From contig NZ_JACSCW010000001.1 of assembly GCF_014333585.1 (NCBI RefSeq), positions 868,001 through 932,000 on the forward strand: a stretch of 64,000 nt of DNA. Reading direction: 5' to 3'. The DNA comes from Hymenobacter sp. BT188. GTDB lineage: Bacteria > Bacteroidota > Bacteroidia > Cytophagales > Hymenobacteraceae. The position numbers were made by a program, and so were the translations under genes. This document shows positions 52,885-61,339 of the stretch, piece by piece; the stretch's first letter is position 1; each line of letters begins with the position of its first letter. The notes beneath the pieces are model-generated. The model saw only the letters and a list, made by a program, of their open reading frames with translations, was not told the origin of the DNA and did no database searches.

Positions 52885-53443
52885 AATATTCTTTGGGTGA
52901 GGTGGTGGCAGCGGGGGCAGTGCCGGCACCGCCTAAGCGGCGCTGGAGCATTGCCCGAGCCTTACTCAGCTGCGATTTACTGGTGCCCTCCGTAATGCCC
53001 AGCAGCTCGGCAATTTCGGGGTGAGTGTAGCCCTCTACGGCGTAGAGGTTAAATACGGTACGATAACCGGCGGGCAACTGGGTAAGCATGTGCATTAAAT
53101 CAGCCGCGTTCAGATCACTTTCCGCATCGGCCGCCGTGATGGCTACGTGTACGGGGTAATCGTCGATGGCGAGGTGGAGCGGTTCTTTGCGGCGGAGTTG
53201 GCCCAGGGCCTCATTCACCATAATCTTCCGAATCCAACCTTCAAAACTCCCCTCGTGGCGGTATTGATCCAAAGCTTTAAACACTTTAACAAAACCCATA
53301 AGCATCACTTCTTCAGCATCTTCGCGGTGGCGCAGGTAGCGCGAACACACCGAGAGCATCAGGCCCGCAAACCGCTCGTAGAGCTGTTTTTGAGCACGGC
53401 TGTTACCTTGTCGGCAAGCAGCTATGAGGTCGGCGTCAGTCAC
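52865..53443 (-). CDS. ECF-family RNA polymerase sigma factor
   Basis: 192 aa. Region 2 (LYERFAGLMLSVCSRYLRHREDAEEVMLMGFVKVFKALDQY) and region 4 (QLPAGYRTVFNLYAVEGYTHPEIAELLGITEGTSKSQLSKARAMLQ) are clear and separated by a short linker, as in ECF sigma factors. It directs transcription of an envelope-related regulon, probably including its own operon with the anti-sigma-like and beta-barrel genes. Confidence 0.95.
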   Translation of the reverse strand: MTDADLIAACRQGNSRAQKQLYERFAGLMLSVCSRYLRHREDAEEVMLMGFVKVFKALDQYRHEGSFEGWIRKIMVNEALGQLRRKEPLHLAIDDYPVHVAITAADAESDLNAADLMHMLTQLPAGYRTVFNLYAVEGYTHPEIAELLGITEGTSKSQLSKARAMLQRRLGGAGTAPAATTSPKEYYATGRY

Positions 53444-53580
53444 AAGAAATACGAAGTAGAAAAGAACAATAAGCTGGGTCTTTGGAGGGGTAGATGCAAC
53501 CTTTGAGGAAGCGGTTGCCTCTGGGGGGCTTTTTTTGTTAAAAAAAGTTAGGTTGAATTCGTATCAAAGCTATTTTTCAC

Positions 53581-53620
53581 AAAAAAAGCCCCCCAGAAAT
53601 ATTCCTGGGGGGCTTTTTTT
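53581..53620. terminator. Perfect terminator from two facing dispersed motifs
   Basis: A 16-bp arm (53581-53596) is the exact complement of 53605-53620. It ends the CoA-binding-protein gene. Another single motif copy lies 60 bp away at 53521. Confidence 0.9.
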
Positions 53621-53634
53621 AGTTCATCAATGTA

Positions 53635-53994
53635 CTAGTAATTCCCGACTGACAGCATCACTAAGGTGCAGGCTTCTTCGGTTTGAATACCGCGCTCATG
53701 GGCCATGCGCTCCAGCTCCGGGTTTTCGGTGCCGGGATTGAAAATGATGCGCTTGGGCTTCAAATCCAAAATGTAATCGTACCAGGTATGCTGATTTTGC
53801 GGCCCGACGTACAGCGTTACCGTATCTATTTCGGAGTCGGTGGGGCGGTCGGTGTGGATGTCGATGCCGGCAATCTGGCCTTTGCGCAAGCCTACGGGCA
53901 CTACATCATGGCCGTGGCGCTTCAGGGAGTGAACAGCTTTATAGGCGTAGCGGGCAGGGTTATCGCTGGCGCCGAGTACGAGAGTCTTTTTCAT
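53635..53994 (-). CDS. CoA-binding (YccU-like) protein
   Basis: 119 aa, one CoA-binding Rossmann domain: KKTLVLGASDNPARYAYKAVHSL at the start, HDVVPVGLRKGQIAGI, DTVTLYVGP, and IIFNPGTENPELERMAHERGIQ with EACTLVML at the end. Members resemble the CoA-binding part of succinyl-CoA synthetases but act alone. The precise role is unknown. Single-gene unit with its own terminator. Confidence 0.92.
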   Translation of the reverse strand: MKKTLVLGASDNPARYAYKAVHSLKRHGHDVVPVGLRKGQIAGIDIHTDRPTDSEIDTVTLYVGPQNQHTWYDYILDLKPKRIIFNPGTENPELERMAHERGIQTEEACTLVMLSVGNY

Positions 53995-54097
53995 ATAGTG
54001 GGAACCGCGTAGCGCGGCCGTTTAATGAGATAGGTAGAACTAAACAGCGGAGCTGTTATTCTGATTTATACGGTAAAAGCTGAGCTGGGGGGCATTT

Positions 54098-55669
54098 TTA
54101 AGCTAACACCGCCAGCACAGCCTCCGCGCACCGCTCCCCATCCATAGCCGCCGACACGATGCCACCCGCAAAGCCCGCACCTTCACCACAGGGAAACAGG
54201 CCCGTAATTTCCGGGTGCTGCAAGGTAGCTGGGTCGCGGGGGATGCGAACAGGAGCGGAGGTGCGGCTTTCCACACCCACGATCTGGGCTGCGTTGGTAG
54301 CGTAGCCGGGAATCTTCTGCCCAAACGCCTTAAAGCCCTGACGCAAACGGTCGGTAAGACCAATACCAAGCACTTGGCTCATCGGCACCGATACCAAACC
54401 CGGTTGGTAAGAAGTTTCCAGCAATTCGGGTGAAAGCTTGTCTTTCAGAAAATCGCCCAAGCGCTGGGCTGGGGCAGCCTGCGAATTGCCCCCCAGTGCA
54501 CAAGCGCGCTGCTCAATTTCCTGCTGCAAGCGCAAACCAGCCAGCGCACCGTGCCGCTTCAGATCCATTTCTTCCAGCTCCACGGCTACCACAATACCCG
54601 AATTGGCAAAGCGCGAGTCGCGGCGGCTCGGCGACATGCCGTTCACGACCACCTCGCCGGGAGCCGTAGCAGCAGGCACAATAAAGCCCCCCGGACACAT
54701 ACAAAACGAAAACACACCCCGCTGCTGTCCGCGCCACTGGGTTTGGTGCACCAATGAATACGACGCTGCCGGCAGCGGCCCACGGTCCTGCCGGCGGTAC
54801 TGAGCCTGGTCGATGAGGGCCTGCGGATGTTCCACCCGCACGCCCAGCGCGAAAGGCTTAGCCTCCACGCGCACACCGCGGCGGTGCAAAAGCTCGTAAA
54901 TATCGCGGGCCGAGTGGCCGGTGGCTAGAATAACCGCGTCGGCCTCCACTGCTTCACCCGTGGCCGTAATAACCCCGCGTAGGTGGTTTTTCTCTAAGAT
55001 TAAATCGTCCACCCGCGTTTCGAAGCGTACTTCGCCGCCAGCTTGGATAACGGAGTCGCGCAAGGCGGCTACTACCTGGGGCAGCTTGTTGGTGCCGATG
55101 TGGGGGTGAGCGTCTACCAGAATATCCGGGGTGGCGCCATGCTGCACCAGCAGCCGGAGGATACGGCCTACGTCGCCGCGCTTGGTGGCGCGGGTGTAGA
55201 GCTTGCCATCCGAGTAAGTACCCGCGCCGCCCTCGCCGAAGCAGTAGTTGGAGTCGGGATTCACAACGTGGTCCTTGTTCAACGCGGCCAAATCGCGGCG
55301 GCGGGTGCGCACATCCTTGCCGCGCTCCAGCACGATGGGCTTGATTCCCAGCTCAATGGCTCGCAAAGCGGCAAATAAGCCGGCCGGACCAGCCCCGACA
55401 ATAATAACCGAGCGGCGGGCCTGACTTACATCAGAATACGTAAACCAGGGGCCAAAAATGTCGGCGGGTGGTGGCTGAAACCACACATCGGCCCGCAGGC
55501 GCACGAGGGGCTGGCGGCCGCGCGCATCAATAGAGCGCTTGCGCAGATGCACAAAATCGGCTTCGCCAGGCTGGGCGCCTACTGCATTAAGCAGGGCGCG
55601 GTAGCGGGCAAATTCGTCGTAGGCTACTTCGGGCGGAAGCAGCACTTCTATCTCTTTTTTGTCGAACAT
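54098..55669 (-). CDS. FAD-dependent oxidoreductase (COG2509 type)
   Basis: 523 aa. An N-terminal region of about 85 residues precedes the dinucleotide-binding motif IIVGAGPAGLFAALRAIELG (about residues 89-108) with the ERGKDVRTRRRD loop. The central part has YCFGEGGAGTYSDGKLYTR, and the C-terminal FAD motif FPCGEGAGFAGGIVSAAMDG. These are features of the uncharacterised FAD-dependent dehydrogenase family. Substrate unknown. Three dispersed motif copies lie in or beside it. Confidence 0.92.
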   Translation of the reverse strand: MFDKKEIEVLLPPEVAYDEFARYRALLNAVGAQPGEADFVHLRKRSIDARGRQPLVRLRADVWFQPPPADIFGPWFTYSDVSQARRSVIIVGAGPAGLFAALRAIELGIKPIVLERGKDVRTRRRDLAALNKDHVVNPDSNYCFGEGGAGTYSDGKLYTRATKRGDVGRILRLLVQHGATPDILVDAHPHIGTNKLPQVVAALRDSVIQAGGEVRFETRVDDLILEKNHLRGVITATGEAVEADAVILATGHSARDIYELLHRRGVRVEAKPFALGVRVEHPQALIDQAQYRRQDRGPLPAASYSLVHQTQWRGQQRGVFSFCMCPGGFIVPAATAPGEVVVNGMSPSRRDSRFANSGIVVAVELEEMDLKRHGALAGLRLQQEIEQRACALGGNSQAAPAQRLGDFLKDKLSPELLETSYQPGLVSVPMSQVLGIGLTDRLRQGFKAFGQKIPGYATNAAQIVGVESRTSAPVRIPRDPATLQHPEITGLFPCGEGAGFAGGIVSAAMDGERCAEAVLAVLA

Positions 55670-55972
55670 AAGGGCGAAAGGGAGTTAACCTTTAAACCAA
55701 TTAGTGATGTGTGCCTGACAGCGAAGCGCCCAAATGCGTTCAATGTTAGGTGCGGAGCGAACGGTTTAGGCTCCACTAGATGAGGCAAAGGTAAAGTGGT
55801 GAAAGGAAGTTGTGGTTAACGAACTGCCCAACGTTATTTTTTTATAAGTGGAAGTAATTGATAAGGATTGGATACCAATAGTTCAGGCCGCGCACAGCAT
55901 GAACCATTGGTGTTTTTGATCTGCGCTTAAACAGTGCACTTTCACAGATAGTGACAGGAGGTGAATCAAACA
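55670..55972. other. Intergenic region
   Basis: Between the FAD enzyme start and the end of the old yellow enzyme gene. No repeat, hairpin or gene recognised. Confidence 0.35.
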
Positions 55973-57043
55973 CTACTTCCGTTTGGCGCGCTCATATTGC
56001 ACTGGCCAAGACAAATCCACGTCAAGTTTCTGAGCCGCGTGCAGTGGGAAATAAGGGTCGCGCAGAAACTCGCGGGCCAGCAGCACCAGATCGGCTTGGC
56101 CGCTGGCCAGAATTTCCTCTGCCTGCTCGGCCGTGGTAATAATGCCCACAGAACCCGTAGGCATGCCGGTTTCCTGACGAATGCGCCCAGCAAACTCTAC
56201 CTGGTAGCCAGGTCCGGCCGGAATCTTGGCATCTGGCACGTTGCCCCCAGTTGAGGCATCAATTAGGTCCACGCCGTAATTTTTCAGCTCGCGGGCCAGC
56301 GCCACGGAATCATCGATAGTCCAGCCGCCCTCGACCCAATCGGTAGCCGAAATGCGAACAAAAAGTGGGTACTCTGCGGGCCAGGTTTCGCGGACGGCCG
56401 CCGTTACTTCCAGGAGCAGCCTGATACGATTCTCAAAAGAGTCGCCGTAATTATCGGTGCGCTGGTTGCTCAGGGGCGAGAAAAATTCGTGCAGCAAATA
56501 GCCGTGGGCCCCGTGAATTTCGATAACCTTAAAACCAGCAGTAAGCGCCCGCCGGGTAGCAGCCCGAAAGTCGTCTATCACTTTCTGCAAACCAGCCTCA
56601 TCCAGGGCGAGCGGCGTGGGGTCGGTGGGGCGGAAGGGGAGAGCGCTGGGCGCCACCGTCTGCCAGCCGCCTTCGGTAGCTGGAACCGGCTGGTTGCCCT
56701 TCCAGGGGCTGCTGATGCTGGCTTTGCGGCCGGCATGAGCCAGTTGCACACCCGGTACGGCGCCATGCGCGGTGATAAACGATGTGATGCGCTGCAAGCC
56801 AGCAATGTGCTCGTCTTTCCAAAGGCCCAGATCATCAGGCGTAATGCGGCCCTCGGGCGATACGGCTGTGGCTTCAAATATGATCAGGCCAGCGCCACCC
56901 ACGGCCCGGCTGCCGAGGTGGACCAGGTGCCAGTCGTTTGCAAACCCATCCTCAGAGGAGTACTGACACATGGGCGACACCGCAATGCGGTTTTTCAACT
57001 CAACTTCCCGCAAACGGAGCGGGCTAAAAAGGGTAGCAGCCAT
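55973..57043 (-). CDS. namA: NADH:flavin oxidoreductase, YqjM-type old yellow enzyme
   Basis: 356 aa. An FMN TIM barrel with the YqjM-class signature: Cys26 and Tyr28 in SPMCQYS, QLAHAGRKAS, and the GAHGYLLHEFFSPLSNQRTD active-site segment. Reduces activated C=C bonds of enones using NAD(P)H and may serve in detoxification of electrophiles. Divided from the aldo/keto reductase gene by the large inverted repeat at 57081-57297. Confidence 0.93.
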   Translation of the reverse strand: MAATLFSPLRLREVELKNRIAVSPMCQYSSEDGFANDWHLVHLGSRAVGGAGLIIFEATAVSPEGRITPDDLGLWKDEHIAGLQRITSFITAHGAVPGVQLAHAGRKASISSPWKGNQPVPATEGGWQTVAPSALPFRPTDPTPLALDEAGLQKVIDDFRAATRRALTAGFKVIEIHGAHGYLLHEFFSPLSNQRTDNYGDSFENRIRLLLEVTAAVRETWPAEYPLFVRISATDWVEGGWTIDDSVALARELKNYGVDLIDASTGGNVPDAKIPAGPGYQVEFAGRIRQETGMPTGSVGIITTAEQAEEILASGQADLVLLAREFLRDPYFPLHAAQKLDVDLSWPVQYERAKRK

Positions 57044-57080
57044 AGAATATTGTCAAATGAATTTGTAAGAAATGCCCCCC

Positions 57081-57297
57081 AGAACGTCATGCCGAGGCGG
57101 AGCCAAAGCATCTCGCGTGCTGATGTGGGAGTACTATTCAGCATAATAGAACGTCATGCTGAGCGGAGTCAAAGTATCCCTACCGCTTCGTTGAGTTTAC
57201 TAGTCAGTAGAGATGCTTCGACAGGCTCAGCATGACCGCCATTGCATTGCAACGACTGCACGCGAGATGCTTTGGCTCCGCCTCGGCATGACGTTCT
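57081..57297. repeat. Compound inverted-repeat element (40-bp perfect arms)
   Basis: Bases 57081-57120 are the exact reverse complement of 57258-57297. Inside lies a second, imperfect hairpin (57151-57181 with 57207-57236) whose arms are related in sequence to the outer ones (GTCATGC..GAG). No ORF or transposase is inside. The design is like a nested MITE or REP element; the CATGCTGAGC-type ends look like a dispersed family seen in related genomes, which I recall but cannot verify here. Confidence 0.75.
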
Positions 57298-57328
57298 AAA
57301 ACGCCGCGAATAAAAATTGGGGGCTTTT

Positions 57329-58321
57329 TTACCCCAATATTTCCTCAATCGTGCGTAGCTGCTCCGTGCTGAACTCGGGGCTGTGCAGGCACTGCAACGA
57401 GTCCTGGAGCTGGGCGGGGCGGCTGGCGCCGATGAGCACCGATGTTACGCGCGGATCTTTCAGCACCCAGGCCAGGGCCATTTGCGCCAGACTTTGGTTG
57501 CGCTGCTGGGCCAGCTGGTGCAGGCGGCGGATCTGGTCGAGGCGCTCGGGCGTGAGCTGGTCTTCCTTGAGTGAGGGGCCTCCCCGCCCGGCCCGCGAAT
57601 CGGCTGGGATGCCGTGCAGGTATTTGTTTGTCAGCAGTCCCTGGGCCAGGGGCGAAAACGGGATGCAGCCTACGCCTTCTGTTTCCAGCAAATCCAGCAA
57701 ACCGTCTTCTACCCAGCGCTCAAACATGGAGTATTTGGGCTGATGAATCAGGCAGGGCGTGCCCAATTCGCGCAGGAGCTTGATAGCCTGGGCTGCTTCG
57801 GTGGGCTGGTAGTTGGAAATGCCCACGTACAAAGCTTTACCCTGACGCACAATCAGGTCGAGGGCGGCTATGGTTTCTTCCAGGGGCGTGTCGGGGTCGG
57901 GGCGGTGGTGGTAAAAAATGTCCACGTAATCCAGCTTCATGCGCTTTAGACTTTGGTCGAGGCTGGAAACAAGATACTTCTTGGAGCCCCAGTCGCCGTA
58001 GGGGCCATCCCACATGGTGTAGCCGGCTTTGGTGGAGATGATCAGCTCGTCGCGGTAAGCCCGGAAATCTTCCTTCAGAATGCGGCCAAAGTTGGTTTCG
58101 GCCGTACCGGGCGGCGGACCGTAGTTATTAGCCAGATCGAAGTGGGTCACGCCGTGGTCGAAGGCCAGGCGCAGGGTTGCCCGGAAGTTGTCGAGCACAT
58201 CTACGTCGCCGAAGTTCTGCCACAAGCCCAACGACACGGCCGGCAGCTTGAGCCCGCTGCGGCCGCAGCGTCGGTATTGCATGGTGGACGTGTAGCGGTC
58301 CGGTTTAGCGACGTAGGTCAT
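57329..58321 (-). CDS. Aldo/keto reductase, L-glyceraldehyde-3-phosphate reductase (YghZ/MgrA) type
   Basis: 330 aa. The catalytic tetrad of aldo/keto reductases is visible: Asp and Tyr in THFDLANNYG, Lys in STKAGY, His in YHHRPDPDTPLEET. The PPPGTAETNFG insertion after the tyrosine and the GNYQ-like VGISNYQ strand are typical of the YghZ group, which reduces L-glyceraldehyde 3-phosphate and methylglyoxal with NADPH. A motif copy lies just after the stop at 57320. Confidence 0.92.
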   Translation of the reverse strand: MTYVAKPDRYTSTMQYRRCGRSGLKLPAVSLGLWQNFGDVDVLDNFRATLRLAFDHGVTHFDLANNYGPPPGTAETNFGRILKEDFRAYRDELIISTKAGYTMWDGPYGDWGSKKYLVSSLDQSLKRMKLDYVDIFYHHRPDPDTPLEETIAALDLIVRQGKALYVGISNYQPTEAAQAIKLLRELGTPCLIHQPKYSMFERWVEDGLLDLLETEGVGCIPFSPLAQGLLTNKYLHGIPADSRAGRGGPSLKEDQLTPERLDQIRRLHQLAQQRNQSLAQMALAWVLKDPRVTSVLIGASRPAQLQDSLQCLHSPEFSTEQLRTIEEILG

Positions 58322-58633
58322 ACAGAAAAGTTAAAAATGAGTAAGAATACCAGCTCCAGAGTGGGAAGGTAGCTGGTTTGCGGTTTCGATGGAATACGGC
58401 CAATAAGCTCAAAAAAGCCCCCCAGCCTCCCAACGATACGCTTGATTATGCTTTTGGGCTACAGATACCATTCGGGTAAGCAAGAATTTAGGTGTCTTCG
58501 ACGACAACCTGTTGACGAATAACGCGTCCTTCCGCTTACTCATCCATACCCTAACAATCAGGGCTTCGTTTAAAACAAAGCCTGCTGAGTTGGTTGTGTA
58601 GGCACAGTATTCACCCTAACCACTTAAAACCGT
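58322..58633. other. Divergent intergenic region
   Basis: Between the aldo/keto reductase (minus) and DUF2911 (plus) starts; one motif copy near 58410. No further feature seen. Confidence 0.35.
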
Positions 58634-59203
58634 ATGAAAACCTCCCCTCCCAAATTTCTGCTCCTCTTTGTGTGGGTCATGCTGCTGTTTGCGGGCAGCG
58701 CTGTTGCCCAGACTACCACCAAAAAAGCCCCGGAAGACAAAAGCAAGCGTCCCAGTCCGCCCGCTACTGTATCTACTACCGTCGGCGACGCTAAAATCAC
58801 TATCAACTACAGCCGCCCTTCCATGAAGGGGCGCAAGATTTTTGGGGAGTTGGAGCCCTACGGCAAAGTGTGGCGCACGGGTGCCAACGAAGCCACCACG
58901 TTTGAAACCTCCAAAGCTGTCACCATCAATGGTCAGGCGCTGCTCGCCGGCAAATACGCCCTGTTCACCATCCCCACCGAGCAGGAGTGGACCATTATCT
59001 TCAACAAAACCGCTGATCAGTGGGGCGCCTTCAAGTACGACGAAAAGCAGGATGCCCTGCGCGTAAAAGTGAAGCCCACTAAGACCGCTCAACCTGTGGA
59101 GCAGTTCACCATCAAGGCTGATAAAGCCGGCACTGTAACGATGGCCTGGGAAAATACGCAGGCTGCTTTTAAAGTAGGCAGCGGCGCGAAGGCTCAGTTG
59201 TAG
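58634..59203 (+). CDS. DUF2911 secreted protein
   Basis: 189 aa. Signal peptide to about residue 26 (LLFAGSAVAQ). The DUF2911 pattern is strong: YSRPSMKGRKIFGELEPYGKVWRTGANEATTFE, VTINGQALLAGKYALFTIPTE.EWTIIFN, and FTIKADKAGTVTMAWENT. A widespread Bacteroidetes family of unknown function, predicted periplasmic. Confidence 0.93.
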   Translation: MKTSPPKFLLLFVWVMLLFAGSAVAQTTTKKAPEDKSKRPSPPATVSTTVGDAKITINYSRPSMKGRKIFGELEPYGKVWRTGANEATTFETSKAVTINGQALLAGKYALFTIPTEQEWTIIFNKTADQWGAFKYDEKQDALRVKVKPTKTAQPVEQFTIKADKAGTVTMAWENTQAAFKVGSGAKAQL

Positions 59204-59213
59204 TATTTGCTAA

Positions 59214-59270
59214 AAAACGAATCGGCCGCCGTTCTTGCTCAGGAAGCAAGAACGGCGGCCGATTCGTTTT
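59214..59270. terminator. 26-bp perfect-stem bidirectional terminator
   Basis: 59214-59239 is the exact reverse complement of 59245-59270, with a 5-nt loop and flanking A/T runs. It lies between convergent DUF2911 and the tryptophan dioxygenase gene. Confidence 0.9.
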
Positions 59271-59298
59271 CTATAATGCGAGATCCTAAGATTCATCT

Positions 59299-60306
59299 TT
59301 ATACCCTTTCCTCTCCCAACACTTCCTCCACCCATGCCTTGCCCCATTCTTCTAACTCCTGCTCCGTCCAAAGCTGCGGATAAAAGATGCGGCGCTGGAA
59401 CTTGGGGGGCAAATATTTCTTCCAGTTGGTGCCGCCCGTAGCGGCAATGGCGGTGGGGTCGCGCTCCAGGTAGCGCACGGCCGATTTGTAGTGCATCAGG
59501 GGCCAGTTCACGTTTACGTTGGCGTCGAGCTGGCGCAATGCGCGCACCAGCCGCGGGTGGCGCTGATCTTCGGCGGGCAGGCGCTCCAACACGGTCCACA
59601 CGTTGCGGGTGCGGTAGTGGGCAGCGTGGTCGTGGAGGGTTTGGGTGTACTTTTCCTCGAACTGAATCAGCGTCAGGGCTTTGGCGCCCGACTCTTCGAT
59701 GGTGGCACCGGCTTTCCAGTAAATGCAGCCCATCAGCTCGTCGTGGGCGGCGGCTTCGCCCAGCAGGCGGCGTTTCTCCTTATCTACCAAATTATCAAGC
59801 GAAGTGGAGGCCAACTCAATCATGCGGTACTGCACGCTTTGGAAGCCGGAGGCCGGCATCAGGGCCATGCGGAACTGCAGAAACTGCTGCTTGTCCATAC
59901 CGTCCACCATCACGTCGAACGAGTCGATCAGATTTTCGAAGTAGCGGTTGATGCGGTTGATACGCAGCACCAACTCGCCCACGGTGGGCTGCTGCAATTC
60001 ACCGATCTGCTCGTACTCGCAGAGGCAGAGTTTGAAGTACAACTCTGTGATCTGGTGATACATGATGAAAATACGCTCGTCCGGAATCTGGGTGAGCGGG
60101 CGCTGTAAGCTCAGCAGCGTATCGAGCTCGATGTAGTCCCAGTAGTTAACGTAATCCGCATAATAGAGGCCTTCGAGGTAGGAGGCGAGGTCCTGGCCGT
60201 CGGCGGCATATTTGGTTTGCAGGCGTCGGAGCTGTTCCAGCACCTGAGGTGTGAATTCGGACTGATTGGGGGGCGTTTCCATGGGAGGGAGAGAGGCGGT
60301 AAGCAT
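59299..60306 (-). CDS. kynA: Tryptophan 2,3-dioxygenase
   Basis: 335 aa. Heme enzyme opening the indole ring of L-tryptophan to N-formylkynurenine, first step of the kynurenine pathway. Family motifs: YYADYVNYWDYIELDTLLSLQRP near the N terminus, FIMYHQITELYFKL with the distal His, and RMALMPASGFQSVQYR. A Met eight codons in is an alternative start. No other kynurenine gene is beside it. Confidence 0.93.
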   Translation of the reverse strand: MLTASLPPMETPPNQSEFTPQVLEQLRRLQTKYAADGQDLASYLEGLYYADYVNYWDYIELDTLLSLQRPLTQIPDERIFIMYHQITELYFKLCLCEYEQIGELQQPTVGELVLRINRINRYFENLIDSFDVMVDGMDKQQFLQFRMALMPASGFQSVQYRMIELASTSLDNLVDKEKRRLLGEAAAHDELMGCIYWKAGATIEESGAKALTLIQFEEKYTQTLHDHAAHYRTRNVWTVLERLPAEDQRHPRLVRALRQLDANVNVNWPLMHYKSAVRYLERDPTAIAATGGTNWKKYLPPKFQRRIFYPQLWTEQELEEWGKAWVEEVLGEERV

Positions 60307-60471
60307 TGCAAAGAACGAAAAAGCTATTGAAAGCTGGCAGGGCAGGCAACTCTTCGGCTCTTACTGGTATCTATATCCATAAGACCTAAAAAAGCCCCCC
60401 GGCCAGCTCCACCGTGCCGGGGCAAACCAACCGTTGTTTTCCCGACCGAAACATCTACTTTTACCGCTATT

Positions 60472-61152
60472 ATGGCCGAGAAAAGCAGCATTTTTGATAT
60501 GATTGGACCAGTGATGATTGGGCCCAGCAGCTCGCACACGGCCGGAGTAGTGCGCATCGCGGGTGCCGCAATTCGCATTCTGGGGTCGTTGCCCACGCAC
60601 GCTACCATCACCTTCTACAACTCCTTCGCCCGCACCTACGAAGGTCACGGCTCCGACCGCGCCATCGTGGCCGGCTTGCTGGGTTACGCCACCGACGACA
60701 AGCGCATTCGTGATGCCTTCGACCACGCCAAGGAAGCAGGCTTGCAATACACGTTTCAGAGTGTTGGCAATGCCTCAACGATGCACCCCAACACAATAAA
60801 GGTGCAGCTGCGCGATGAGCGCACCGGCCACTCCACCGAAGTAATTGGCCAGAGCAGGGGCGGGGGTGTCATTCGCATAGTAGAGGTCGATGGTTTTCCG
60901 GCCGACTTCTCTGCCTCTCTGCATACGCTCATCGTGGACGCCGACGACCGGCAGGGCTCCATTGCTTTTATCGCCTCCGTCATTGCTCACGACGACTGCA
61001 ACATCGCTACCATGTTCGTTTCGCGCAAAGGCCGCAACGATCTGGCCCGCCAGTTCATCGAAATGGACTCGGGCATTAAGCCAATTACCCTCGAATACCT
61101 TCGCCAGCTAAGCTGGGTTCATCAGGTTACCTACATTCCCACCGTGGAATAA
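60472..61152 (+). CDS. sdaAB: L-serine dehydratase, iron-sulfur type, beta subunit
   Basis: 226 aa. Begins with the SIFDMIGPVMIGPSSSHTAGVVR motif of the SdaA beta domain and ends with an ACT domain from about residue 150 (HTLIVDADDRQGSIAFIASVIAHDDCNIATM). Together with an alpha subunit it would convert L-serine to pyruvate and ammonia. The alpha subunit gene is not adjacent, so the complex must be encoded at two loci. Confidence 0.92.
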   Translation: MAEKSSIFDMIGPVMIGPSSSHTAGVVRIAGAAIRILGSLPTHATITFYNSFARTYEGHGSDRAIVAGLLGYATDDKRIRDAFDHAKEAGLQYTFQSVGNASTMHPNTIKVQLRDERTGHSTEVIGQSRGGGVIRIVEVDGFPADFSASLHTLIVDADDRQGSIAFIASVIAHDDCNIATMFVSRKGRNDLARQFIEMDSGIKPITLEYLRQLSWVHQVTYIPTVE

Positions 61153-61339
61153 GCGGTATTTGGGGCTAAAAAAGCCCCCCCGAAAAGCGATAACCATATT
61201 TTAACAGATACTAACATCGGTACTTTGTGTTGCATAGTACCTTTTATTATATTGGGGCCCAGATCGCGCGCATATTCACCTTTAGGCGAAGCCTAATGTA
61301 CTAGTTGGCAAACTCTTACGTCATCAAGACCAAAAACAC

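Noticed and set aside
61200..61260. A TACTTTG string upstream of the TolC gene as a Bacteroidetes -7 promoter element
   Set aside because: It is one base short of TAnnTTTG and I could not pair it with a convincing -33 element; too weak to report as a promoter.
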